Shown here piece by piece: positions 42,335 to 50,159 of a stretch of 54,770 bases of DNA (within the stretch, counting starts at the first letter, position 1; every line of letters starts with the position of its first letter). Position numbers and translations under genes: made by a program. The stretch is from Aureivirga sp. CE67 (GTDB lineage Bacteria; Bacteroidota; Bacteroidia; Flavobacteriales; Flavobacteriaceae). The notes beneath the pieces are model-generated. The model was not told where the DNA came from and did not search any database. It worked only from the letters and a program-made list of their open reading frames with translations. The stretch covers positions 1 through 54,770 of the forward strand of contig NZ_JADOTV010000026.1 of NCBI RefSeq assembly GCF_015767245.1, written 5' to 3'.

Positions 42335-42760
42335 TTATAATGAGAAAATTTCTCTTCCTGAGAAGTGGAATGCTCCTTCGATAGCAGCGTTCTCGTCGCT
42401 ATCAGATCCGTGTACAGCATTCTCTCCGATAGAAGCAGCATACAGTTTACGGATAGTTCCTTCAGCAGCTTCTTCTGGGTTTGTAGCTCCAATTAAAGCT
42501 CTAAAATCTTCAACAGCATTTTCTTTTTCTAAGATCGCTGCAACGATTGGTCCTCTAGTCATGTACTCAACTAACTCTCCAAAGAATGGACGCTCTTTGT
42601 GAATTGCATAGAAAGCTTCAGCATCTGCTGTAGTCATTTGCGTTTGTTTCATCGCTACAATCTTGAATCCTGCAGAAGAGATTTTTTCTAAAATTGCTCC
42701 AGTGTGTCCTTTTTCTAATGAATCAGGCTTAAGCATCGTAAATGTTCTATTTGTTGCCAT
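42335..42760 (-). CDS. ndk: Nucleoside diphosphate kinase
   Basis: 141 residues, the usual length. It balances nucleoside triphosphate pools by phospho-His transfer. The active-site block is NAVHGSDS with the catalytic His near 116. The [20 protein letters not shown] opening and the [27 protein letters not shown] block are conserved. An exact -7 box (TATATTTG, 42795-42802, minus) lies 34 bases upstream. Confidence 0.97.
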   Translation of the reverse strand: MATNRTFTMLKPDSLEKGHTGAILEKISSAGFKIVAMKQTQMTTADAEAFYAIHKERPFFGELVEYMTRGPIVAAILEKENAVEDFRALIGATNPEEAAEGTIRKLYAASIGENAVHGSDSDENAAIEGAFHFSGREIFSL

Positions 42761-42794
42761 TTTTCTTAAATCTTATTGTATTTAAATAATGGCG

Positions 42795-42802
42795 CAAATA
42801 TA
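42795..42802 (-). promoter_or_regulatory. -7 promoter box of ndk
   Basis: TATATTTG on the minus strand, exact TAnnTTTG. Confidence 0.6.
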
Positions 42803-42898
42803 GTGTTATTATTCTAAATAGTAAATATCTTTTACACTTGATAACAAAATATTCACTTTGAAGTTCTTTTAATATAAAACCTCCTGAATCTTTATAGA

Positions 42899-43528
42899 TT
42901 ATTCCTCTCCACTTTTTCTTGAAATCTGAAAGATTTTATCCTCCTGATACATCTTATATACCTCATCTTTAGAAATTCCATATTTCAAATTCGGATTATA
43001 ATTTTCAGCTTTATTTATCCTTCTCATTTTCATAATTCTAGAAGAATATTTTGAATTTGGTATCACAAAAATAGAATCCTCGCTTACCCTTTCTACTTTT
43101 AAATAAGAATATCGATGTTTATCGTTTATTTTATAACTATACAAATCTCCTTTTTTTGGAGCTTCTAAGTATAATTTTTCTTTTTCTTCATAACTACCAT
43201 CATCCATTAAAAATACCATAGAAATAAAACCACATAGAATTATTAATCCACTAAAATCTGTAGCTTTTATATTTTTCTTGTCTTTTACTAACTCATAACC
43301 ATGAATTAATTCTGGAGACATTTTACTTTTCTTAAACTCCGATTGACAATACAAACATTCTGCTTTTCCAATTTTTCCTAAAGGGAAAGTCGGAATCCAA
43401 AAAATGGAGAAGATTTTTTTATAAACTTTAAATAACATTCCTCCTTTTTCATTACAATTCGGACAAGCTATTTGTTTATTTTCTTCTGTATAAATTTTTA
43501 CTTTTTTGTATTTAAAATATAGAAACAT
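42899..43528 (-). CDS. Zinc-ribbon membrane protein, unknown function
   Basis: 209 residues. An N-terminal zinc ribbon (CPNC at about 22-25 and CLYC at about 58-61, with the FWIPTFPLGK segment common in zinc-ribbon-15 proteins), one membrane helix (about 92-107) and a C-terminal beta domain (KGDLYSYKINDKHRYSYLKVERVSEDSIFVIPNS). Starts 11 bases after the preceding minus-strand gene, so likely co-transcribed. Confidence 0.7.
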   Translation of the reverse strand: MFLYFKYKKVKIYTEENKQIACPNCNEKGGMLFKVYKKIFSIFWIPTFPLGKIGKAECLYCQSEFKKSKMSPELIHGYELVKDKKNIKATDFSGLIILCGFISMVFLMDDGSYEEKEKLYLEAPKKGDLYSYKINDKHRYSYLKVERVSEDSIFVIPNSKYSSRIMKMRRINKAENYNPNLKYGISKDEVYKMYQEDKIFQISRKSGEE

Positions 43529-43539
43529 GGGGGTTATTT

Positions 43540-44103
43540 TTATTTTCTTATGATAATTAAAATACGGATTAGACTAAATAAAATAATAGGATATAGAATC
43601 CATTCTGAATAATAAAACAGTAGTTCTAAAATAGATGATGGCAAAGAAATATCCTTCATATCATCTGGATTAAAAAGCTTTTCTTTATTTATAAAACTAA
43701 CAGCTTTGATTTCTGGATTTGTAATTTTTGTTTCTAACAAAAATTTTTCATCATTCTCAAGTTCCAGTTCTCCTTTATAAACATATTGAAAATCTCCAGA
43801 TAAAATGGATTCCATAGTAATCCCACCAAATCCTGTATTCTTTTCTTCAAGAACAATTAATTTCTTTTCGGATGCTATTTTATTTTCTAGATAAATATGA
43901 TCATCAAGAAAAGAATCATTATTGTTTAATTTTACATAAAATGCATAAGATCCTTTTTTCAAAAACACCTCTGAAAGTGGTTTTAATTCAAACTCATAAT
44001 TATTTTTTTGAAAGTGTTTTTCTTGTTTATAATTCTCATAATAATAAAATCCAAGAATTATAGTACAAAGAAGAATTAGTCCAAGGTATAATTTTATTTT
44101 CAT
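43540..44103 (-). CDS. Two-helix membrane protein, unknown function
   Basis: 187 residues: a membrane helix at each end (about 4-21 and 160-185) around an extracytoplasmic beta domain (GSYAFYVKLNNNDSFLDDHIYLEN, GDFQYVYKGELELENDEKF). No family recognised. It leads the zinc-ribbon gene in a two-gene unit. Confidence 0.62.
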   Translation of the reverse strand: MKIKLYLGLILLCTIILGFYYYENYKQEKHFQKNNYEFELKPLSEVFLKKGSYAFYVKLNNNDSFLDDHIYLENKIASEKKLIVLEEKNTGFGGITMESILSGDFQYVYKGELELENDEKFLLETKITNPEIKAVSFINKEKLFNPDDMKDISLPSSILELLFYYSEWILYPIILFSLIRILIIIRK

Positions 44104-44112
44104 ATTTTTTTT

Positions 44113-44148
44113 ATAAAAAAAAGCATAGTTAATATATCTATGCTTTTT
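44113..44148 (-). terminator. Terminator of the 44179 gene
   Basis: AAAAAGCATAG (44118-44128) pairs with CTATGCTTTTT (44138-44148). On the minus strand a run of eight T follows the stem start. Confidence 0.8.
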
Positions 44149-44178
44149 AAATTATTGTAATTATTATTTAAATATTAC

Positions 44179-44793
44179 TTATATCTTGATTTTCAATGTA
44201 TTTAAAAAAAGATCAATAACTTCTCTTTCTTTTTCACCTTCATTCATTTGCATTGTCATAATCATAAGACCACTATTGTTTTTCCCGTAAGAAGCCACAA
44301 TAAATGTCTCTACTTCTCCTCTATACTCCATGACTGCTTCTATTCCTTCAATAATAGTTCCGTCTGCTAATTCTTTTTTAAATGGTTTTTCAGTTTTAGT
44401 ATAACCATAATTCAAACTTTCTTTTGTTATTTCCATCAACATAAAACGAACTAAACTCGAAGGATCCATCGTTGTATATTCTTGAACCATATATCCTGTT
44501 CCTGTAGCGGTTGCAAACATTAATTGTTGAATTCCACTACCTATATCTGTAACAGACACAGATCCGTTTTTTGGATATTTAAAAGAAATCATCGAATCTG
44601 AAAAAGTTAATTCATTTGGCTGAATCAATTTCATAGAAACTTCTTTTCCTCTTTTTGGTTTAAATTTAAACTCTTCTCCTAAAGAAACTGGAATAGTATC
44701 ATTATCAACAACTAAAAAATAATTCCCAGACTCTTGACTGTTAGCAACACTTGCTATTAAACAAACTAGTAATGTTAAAAAATATTTTTTCAT
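44179..44793 (-). CDS. Exported protein of unknown function
   Basis: 204 residues with a signal peptide (1-19, ending ANSQ). The mature part is a single predicted alpha/beta domain (GTIIEGIEAVMEYRGEVETFIVASYGKNNSGLMIMTMQM) that recalls small lipid- or peptide-binding periplasmic folds but is not assigned. Single gene with its own -7 box (TAGATTTG, 44816-44823, minus) and terminator. Confidence 0.62.
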   Translation of the reverse strand: MKKYFLTLLVCLIASVANSQESGNYFLVVDNDTIPVSLGEEFKFKPKRGKEVSMKLIQPNELTFSDSMISFKYPKNGSVSVTDIGSGIQQLMFATATGTGYMVQEYTTMDPSSLVRFMLMEITKESLNYGYTKTEKPFKKELADGTIIEGIEAVMEYRGEVETFIVASYGKNNSGLMIMTMQMNEGEKEREVIDLFLNTLKIKI

Positions 44794-44815
44794 GATTTTT
44801 TATTATTTATTTACG

Positions 44816-44823
44816 CAAATCTA
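44816..44823 (-). promoter_or_regulatory. -7 promoter box
   Basis: TAGATTTG on the minus strand, exact, 22 bases before the start of the 44179 gene. Confidence 0.5.
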
Positions 44824-44921
44824 GTTTATTTTTCAACTTACTCCCTACATATATTTAAAATATTTAAGAAACAAAATGAAAGAATATCAATAAAACGAAT
44901 TAGTTTTTAAGCTGTTTTTTT

Positions 44922-44955
44922 CCGAAATTTAAGAAACGAAGATTTTAAATTTCGG
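44922..44955 (+). promoter_or_regulatory. Hairpin directly before the aldehyde dehydrogenase-like start
   Basis: CCGAAATTTAA (44922-44932) pairs perfectly with TTAAATTTCGG (44945-44955), ending 4 bases before the ATG. It may be a regulator operator or a translation-limiting hairpin, and TAAATTTC within it also resembles a -7 box. Confidence 0.45.
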
Positions 44956-44959
44956 AAGA

Positions 44960-46576
44960 ATGACAGCAAAAGAAGCTTTTGAGTATGTAGATGCAAAAAA
45001 ATGGAGCGAAACTTCGGTATATGAACGTTTGTATTTACTAGAAGAAATCAAGGATAATTTAAAAAAACATGCAGACGAATTAGGGCAATTAGAACTCGAA
45101 AACAAAAATAATTTTGCAAAAGGAGCATATTATCGAGTTCCAGAATGTTTGGCTGGAATTGTCTATCCACTTGCTACAATTATCAATGCTTGCGTACACC
45201 TCTACGAATCTTTGTCTAAAGGAAAAATGCCTGCTCCTGAAAATATACATCAAATCAATGATACTTTTTATGATGTGGAAGTTCATCCTCTCGATATCAA
45301 AGAAAAACTTTTAGCGAATACACAAACTTTTCATCTTCACATTGAAGGAAAACCAAGACAAATAAATCCTTTAGAAAAAAAAGCTGGAATTATTGCAATT
45401 CTTGGAGCCGGAAATTATAGTTCCACACTGGAAATTATCAAAGCTTTATATCTTGAAAATTCGGTTGTAATCTTCAAATCACATGAGTTAAACAAAAAAA
45501 CAGATAAAATTTGGCGCAAAGTTTTTGCTCCTTTGATTCAAAAAAAAGCAATTGCTTTCTGTGATTTTGGCGAAGGTAAAAACATGACACAATTAGAAGG
45601 TCTTTCTAAAATATATTTTACGGGTGGTTACGAAAATGCAAACATCATTTCTAGAGCTACAGAAACACATCTAATTTCGGAATGTGGAGGAAATAATCCG
45701 TTAATTGTTGTTCCTGGAATAAGAGATTGGACTAAAAAAGAAATGGAACATCATGCAAATCATATTGCAACTGCTGCAAAATTAAATGGAGGTGCTTTGT
45801 GTGGTCGTCCACAAACAATTATTACTTCTAAAAAATGGAAACAACGCGCTATTTTCTTACAAACTTTAAAAGAAGCAATTACTAAAAACACTCCAGCTTC
45901 TGGGACCTATTATCCAAATTCGGATAAAATAAAAGAGCAATTTTTGGAAGAACATCCAGATTCTGAAATTTTAAAAGCTGATTGTAATTGTGAACCTGAA
46001 TGTGATTGCGAAAGCTCAGAATTTATATTTATAGAAAATGTTGCACATGATAGTTATGCTGTAAAAACAGAAGCTTTTTGTCAAATCATGAATGAAGTTG
46101 TTTTAGATGTCCCAGATGATGTAAATATATTTTTAGAAACAGCTACAAAATTTTGCAATACAAAACTACATGGAACGCTGACTTGTATGATTTTGATTGA
46201 CAAAGAAACAAAAAAAGAACATCAAGAAGCTTTATTGAAAACTTTGCTAGATTTAAAATATGGGAGCATTGCTGTAAACGCGAATCCTGTTTTAATTTTC
46301 TTAACGCCTTTTCTTACTTGGGGAGGAAATGAAGATGGCGAAAAATTAGTTTCTGGCAATGGAAATTTCGGTAATATCTATTGTTTTGAAAATGTAAAAA
46401 AGTCAATACTTGTAGATCATTTTATGTCTTTAGGTCATATTTTGAGAACGAATCAAAAAGCATATGATCATCTTACAAAACATATGACAGAATTTGCATT
46501 AGATCCAAGTTGGATTAATCTAACTCGACTTCTTGGTGGTGTAGTTATAGATAGTTTTCGTGGAAAAGATTTTTGA
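44960..46576 (+). CDS. Aldehyde dehydrogenase-superfamily protein
   Basis: 538 residues. ALDH core: NAD-binding GAGNYSS (150-155), the conserved ECGGNNP (241-247) supplying the general-base Glu, and catalytic Cys281 in NGGALCGRP. The overall form is unlike common ALDH groups and closer to long acyl or fatty-aldehyde types, so the substrate is unknown. An odd insertion, DCNCEPECDC (341-350), places Cys342, 344, 348 and 350 in a CxCx3CxC metal-site pattern. Transcribed alone from a promoter region holding an 11-bp hairpin. Confidence 0.75.
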   Translation: MTAKEAFEYVDAKKWSETSVYERLYLLEEIKDNLKKHADELGQLELENKNNFAKGAYYRVPECLAGIVYPLATIINACVHLYESLSKGKMPAPENIHQINDTFYDVEVHPLDIKEKLLANTQTFHLHIEGKPRQINPLEKKAGIIAILGAGNYSSTLEIIKALYLENSVVIFKSHELNKKTDKIWRKVFAPLIQKKAIAFCDFGEGKNMTQLEGLSKIYFTGGYENANIISRATETHLISECGGNNPLIVVPGIRDWTKKEMEHHANHIATAAKLNGGALCGRPQTIITSKKWKQRAIFLQTLKEAITKNTPASGTYYPNSDKIKEQFLEEHPDSEILKADCNCEPECDCESSEFIFIENVAHDSYAVKTEAFCQIMNEVVLDVPDDVNIFLETATKFCNTKLHGTLTCMILIDKETKKEHQEALLKTLLDLKYGSIAVNANPVLIFLTPFLTWGGNEDGEKLVSGNGNFGNIYCFENVKKSILVDHFMSLGHILRTNQKAYDHLTKHMTEFALDPSWINLTRLLGGVVIDSFRGKDF

Positions 46577-46809
46577 GTAAAAAAATTAAACTTTCAATAT
46601 CAATATTATAAAATAGCCTTAGTAAAAAAATTCCAAAAAGTAATATCCTTCTTTACTACTTTAATTAATATTTTTATTTTTTACGGATTTCCACATTTTT
46701 ATTCTTTTAAATTCATTTAATTTTGGTTGATATATTTTCTTTTTATCTAAAAAAGATTATTATATTCACACTTAATATAAACACAAAAAAACGCTTATGC
46801 TATTAAAAA

Positions 46810-47643
46810 ATGACTGAAAAAAATAAAGTAAAACCTTTTTTAAGATGGGCTGGTGGAAAAAGATGGCTAACAAAAAATATAAAAGAATATTTACCTAAGG
46901 AATTTAACAATTACCATGAACCTTTTTTAGGAGGAGCTTCAATATTTATCTACCTTAAATCAAACAATTTAATAAATGGAAAATCGTATTTATCTGATTT
47001 TAACAATGAATTAATCAATGCATATAAACAAATCCAATCTAACCCAAAAATTATAATTAATGAGCTAGAAAAACTTAAAAATACAAAAGAAGATTATTAT
47101 AAAATTAGAAGCTCAAATCCTAAAACTGCTACTTTAAAAGCAGTTAGATTTATATATCTAAATAAAACATCATTTAATGGTATATATCGTGTAAATTTAA
47201 AAGGAAAATATAATGTTCCTTATGGATATAAAAAAACCAAAAATCTTTTTGAATTTGAAAATATTATGAAAATTAGTACTTTATTAAAAGATGATGTTGA
47301 GTTTCATTCTAAAGATTTTTATTCAATTATTGATAATATTAAAACAAATGATTTAGTGTTTTTAGATCCACCATATACTGTTGCTCATGAAAATAATGGT
47401 TTTGTAAAATATAATCAAAAGATATTTTTATGGGAAGATCAAAAACGTTTAGCAAATTTTTTACAAGAAATAAATAATAAAAAAGCATATTACATATTAA
47501 CTAATGCAGCTCATGAAAGTGTTGATGAACTATTTTCGAATTTGGGAAAAAAATATAAAGTTCAAAGAAGTAGTAGTGTTGGAGGAAAAGGAGCTTCAAG
47601 AAAAAAAGTCAATGAATTTATTTTCACAAATATTCAATTATGA
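46810..47643 (+). CDS. Dam-class DNA adenine methyltransferase
   Basis: 277 residues, class D12 N6-adenine methyltransferase (Dam/DpnIIA type). FLRWAGGK (10-17) and EPFLGGAS (37-44) bind SAM, and DPPY (186-189) is the catalytic loop; FIYLNKTSFNGIYRVN and RSSSVGGKGASRKKVNEFI complete the family pattern, which often recognises GATC. Its stop overlaps the next gene's start as ATGA (47640-47643), coupling translation. Upstream, 46577-46809 is a gene-free A/T-rich gap. No ordinary restriction endonuclease is adjacent: the partner is a DGQHR protein. Confidence 0.93.
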   Translation: MTEKNKVKPFLRWAGGKRWLTKNIKEYLPKEFNNYHEPFLGGASIFIYLKSNNLINGKSYLSDFNNELINAYKQIQSNPKIIINELEKLKNTKEDYYKIRSSNPKTATLKAVRFIYLNKTSFNGIYRVNLKGKYNVPYGYKKTKNLFEFENIMKISTLLKDDVEFHSKDFYSIIDNIKTNDLVFLDPPYTVAHENNGFVKYNQKIFLWEDQKRLANFLQEINNKKAYYILTNAAHESVDELFSNLGKKYKVQRSSSVGGKGASRKKVNEFIFTNIQL

Positions 47644-49913
47644 AAAAAGAAATTATTAATCAATTACTTCAACAACTTATTTCAGATAAAGATCTAGAGA
47701 AAAATCTTAGACTTAGAAAAAAAACATTCATAAACAAATCTATTCTTAATAAAAATATTGATGAATACAATAATTTAATAAAAGATGGCTGGGAACTAGA
47801 TAAAAAATTTAAAAACTCCAAAAGACTTAAAAAAGAAAAAGAAAAGGTAGTTCTTTTTAAAGATAAAGTTTGGTGTTTATTTGCATCTCTTGGCTTTCAA
47901 ACAATGAATATTGACTCCGAATTTAAGCTAAACTATAGTAAAAATGATGAAAATTTATCAAAAAAAATCGATGTTTTTGCTAAAGATGATGAAACTATAT
48001 TATTGATTATTTGTAAATCTTCAATCGAAAAAAATAAAGAAAGTTCATTTGAAAATGAATTAAATGAAATTAAAAATATTATTGGAGGATTAAGAACTAC
48101 AATCAACCATTTATATCCAAACCAAAAGCTTAAATTTAAATTTATACTTGCTACAGAAGATTATTCAATTTCGGAAAATGACAAAAAGCTCTTGAATAAT
48201 ATTAATGGTATTCATTTTGACGATGAAATCATAAAATATTATTCAGATATGCAAAAACAAATCGGATATTCATCTAGATACCAACTACTTGGATCATTAT
48301 TCAGTGGGCAAGAAATTCCAGAAATAAATAATCAAATTCCTGCTATTAAAGGAAAAATGGGCGGGAAAACATATTTTTCTTTCTCTATTGAACCAGAAAA
48401 ATTATTAAAAATAGGTTATGTACTTCATAGAAATAAAGCAAATATTAATATGATGCCAACTTATCAAAGAATTATACAAAGGTCAAGACTAAAGTCTGTC
48501 CATGAATTCATTGATAAGAAAAAAGGTTATTTTCCTAATTCCATTATTATCAGTATTAATTCTGAAAAAGATTTGAAATTTGACAGAGCAAATACACAAG
48601 TTAAAAATTCAATTTCTGATGTAGGTATTTTACATTTACCTAAAAAATATAGATCAGCGTTCATAATAGATGGTCAACATCGATTATACGGATATGCAAA
48701 TTCAGAATATAAGTCTAAAAATTCAATACCAGTTGTAGCATTTGTTAATCTTGAAAGAGAAGAACAAGTTAAATTGTTCATGCAAATTAACGAAAATCAA
48801 AAAGCGGTTTCGAAAAACTTAAGAACAACTTTGAATGCAGATTTATTATGGACTTCAGAAAACTATTTAGAACAACACAAAGCCTTAAGATCTAGAATTT
48901 CAATAACATTAGGTGAAAATAGAAACTCGGCATTATTTGATAAAATTTCTATTGGTGAAGATAGAAGAACAATAACACAAGAGGCTTTTGATAAATCATT
49001 AAATCAAAGTAATTTTCTTGGAAAAGTTACTAAAAATAAAGTTGAATCTTTAGGAACAATATATGATGGGAATTTAGATAATACATTTGATCATTTGTCT
49101 AGTTTTTTACGTTTAACTTTTAATTATATAAAAGATAGTATACCTGAAGTTTGGAACTCCGACAACTGTATCATTTTAATTAATAAGGGTATATATGCAT
49201 TTATAAAACTACAAGATGATATTATAAATATGTTAATAGATAATAAATCTCTAAGTAAAGAAAATTGTTCAAATACATATTTTGAAAAAACCAAAACATA
49301 TTTAGATACTGCAATTAATTTCATTAAAAACATCGATGAAGAAACTAGTGAATCTTTACGAAAAGCATACGGAACAGGTGGATATTTAAAATATTGGAGA
49401 ACTTTACAAATTGCTGTAAGAGATTCTCATGAAGAGTTTACTCCAGATGGTTTAGATGATTACATAAAAAAAGAAGCAAAAGAATTTAATTCAAAATCTT
49501 TTACATTAATAGGAGATATTGAATTATCTTTCAAAAGAAATTTTAAAGAAATATTACAAGAAGAATTTGGCGAAAATTGGTTTAAAAAAGGCGTACCTCA
49601 TCAGACTGCAAAAAAAGCAAATGATTTAGCTTTTGAAAAAAATCAAAAGATTGAAAATATTGAAGATGAAGTTGATAATTGGGACTGCCTGACTCTCATA
49701 GCCTATAGAAGTATTGCGTTAAATAACTGGAAAATATTTGAATATAAGTATGCTGATCCAAAAGAGAAAAAAAATGCTAGTAAAAATAATAAGACTAAGT
49801 GGATGGTTAAACTAGAAGAAATAAGAAATCAAATTTCTCATCAATATTCTGTAACAGAAGAGGATTATTATTTTTTAGAAGAATTACATGATAGATTAGG
49901 TCTCACACAATAA
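47640..49913 (+). CDS. DGQHR protein with nuclease-like and HEPN-like ends
   Basis: 757 residues, three visible parts. (1) About 65-175: KVWCLFASLGFQT, then KIDVFAKDDETILLIICKS, the layout of a PD-(D/E)xK nuclease (Asp111, Lys126) with Ile where the E of ExK belongs. (2) About 235-430: a ParB/DndB-like DGQHR domain (QRIIQRSRL, FIIDGQHRLYGY with DGQHR at 344-348, FMQINENQKAVSKNLR). (3) About 560-757: helical, ending EEIRNQISHQY, an Rx4H motif (Arg729, His734) as in HEPN ribonucleases. Coupled to the methyltransferase gene by ATGA. It is probably a restriction or abortive-infection effector; part 3 is the least certain. Confidence 0.78.
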   Translation: MKKEIINQLLQQLISDKDLEKNLRLRKKTFINKSILNKNIDEYNNLIKDGWELDKKFKNSKRLKKEKEKVVLFKDKVWCLFASLGFQTMNIDSEFKLNYSKNDENLSKKIDVFAKDDETILLIICKSSIEKNKESSFENELNEIKNIIGGLRTTINHLYPNQKLKFKFILATEDYSISENDKKLLNNINGIHFDDEIIKYYSDMQKQIGYSSRYQLLGSLFSGQEIPEINNQIPAIKGKMGGKTYFSFSIEPEKLLKIGYVLHRNKANINMMPTYQRIIQRSRLKSVHEFIDKKKGYFPNSIIISINSEKDLKFDRANTQVKNSISDVGILHLPKKYRSAFIIDGQHRLYGYANSEYKSKNSIPVVAFVNLEREEQVKLFMQINENQKAVSKNLRTTLNADLLWTSENYLEQHKALRSRISITLGENRNSALFDKISIGEDRRTITQEAFDKSLNQSNFLGKVTKNKVESLGTIYDGNLDNTFDHLSSFLRLTFNYIKDSIPEVWNSDNCIILINKGIYAFIKLQDDIINMLIDNKSLSKENCSNTYFEKTKTYLDTAINFIKNIDEETSESLRKAYGTGGYLKYWRTLQIAVRDSHEEFTPDGLDDYIKKEAKEFNSKSFTLIGDIELSFKRNFKEILQEEFGENWFKKGVPHQTAKKANDLAFEKNQKIENIEDEVDNWDCLTLIAYRSIALNNWKIFEYKYADPKEKKNASKNNKTKWMVKLEEIRNQISHQYSVTEEDYYFLEELHDRLGLTQ

Positions 49914-49927
49914 AATAAGTTGCATTT

Positions 49928-50089
49928 GCAAAAGGGATTGTAGTGGATAGCTTTTGTTTTTTCGAAATTTAGAATTTCTTGGAAACGGAGGCGACCAACG
50001 GAAGCCCACGGCTGACATAGAAATTCTTTTTCGAAAAAAGCAAAACTAGAAACGGAAAGCCCGACCCGAAATGTAATGGAGGGATTTGC
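49928..50089. repeat. Structured intergenic element, copy 3
   Basis: The third copy, 15 bases after the DGQHR gene's stop. Outer stem GCAAA (49928-49932) with TTTGC (50085-50089); long inner arms CTTTTGTTTTTTCGAAA and TTTCGAAAAAAGCAAAA; loop with ACGGAGGCGACC as in copy 1. Its sequence matches copy 1 more closely than copy 2 in the loop (CCAACGGAAGCC). Confidence 0.65.
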
Positions 50090-50097
50090 CCAAAAAG

Positions 50098-50139
50098 AAA
50101 AAAGACTATTTAAGTATGGATGCTTAAATAGTCTTTTTT
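50098..50139. terminator. Bidirectional terminator
   Basis: A perfect 17-bp stem (50098-50114 with 50123-50139) and 8-base loop, A-rich on one side and T-rich on the other. It ends the OmpA-like gene on the minus strand. Confidence 0.9.
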
Positions 50140-50159
50140 GATATTTCATTGAGAAGTTT

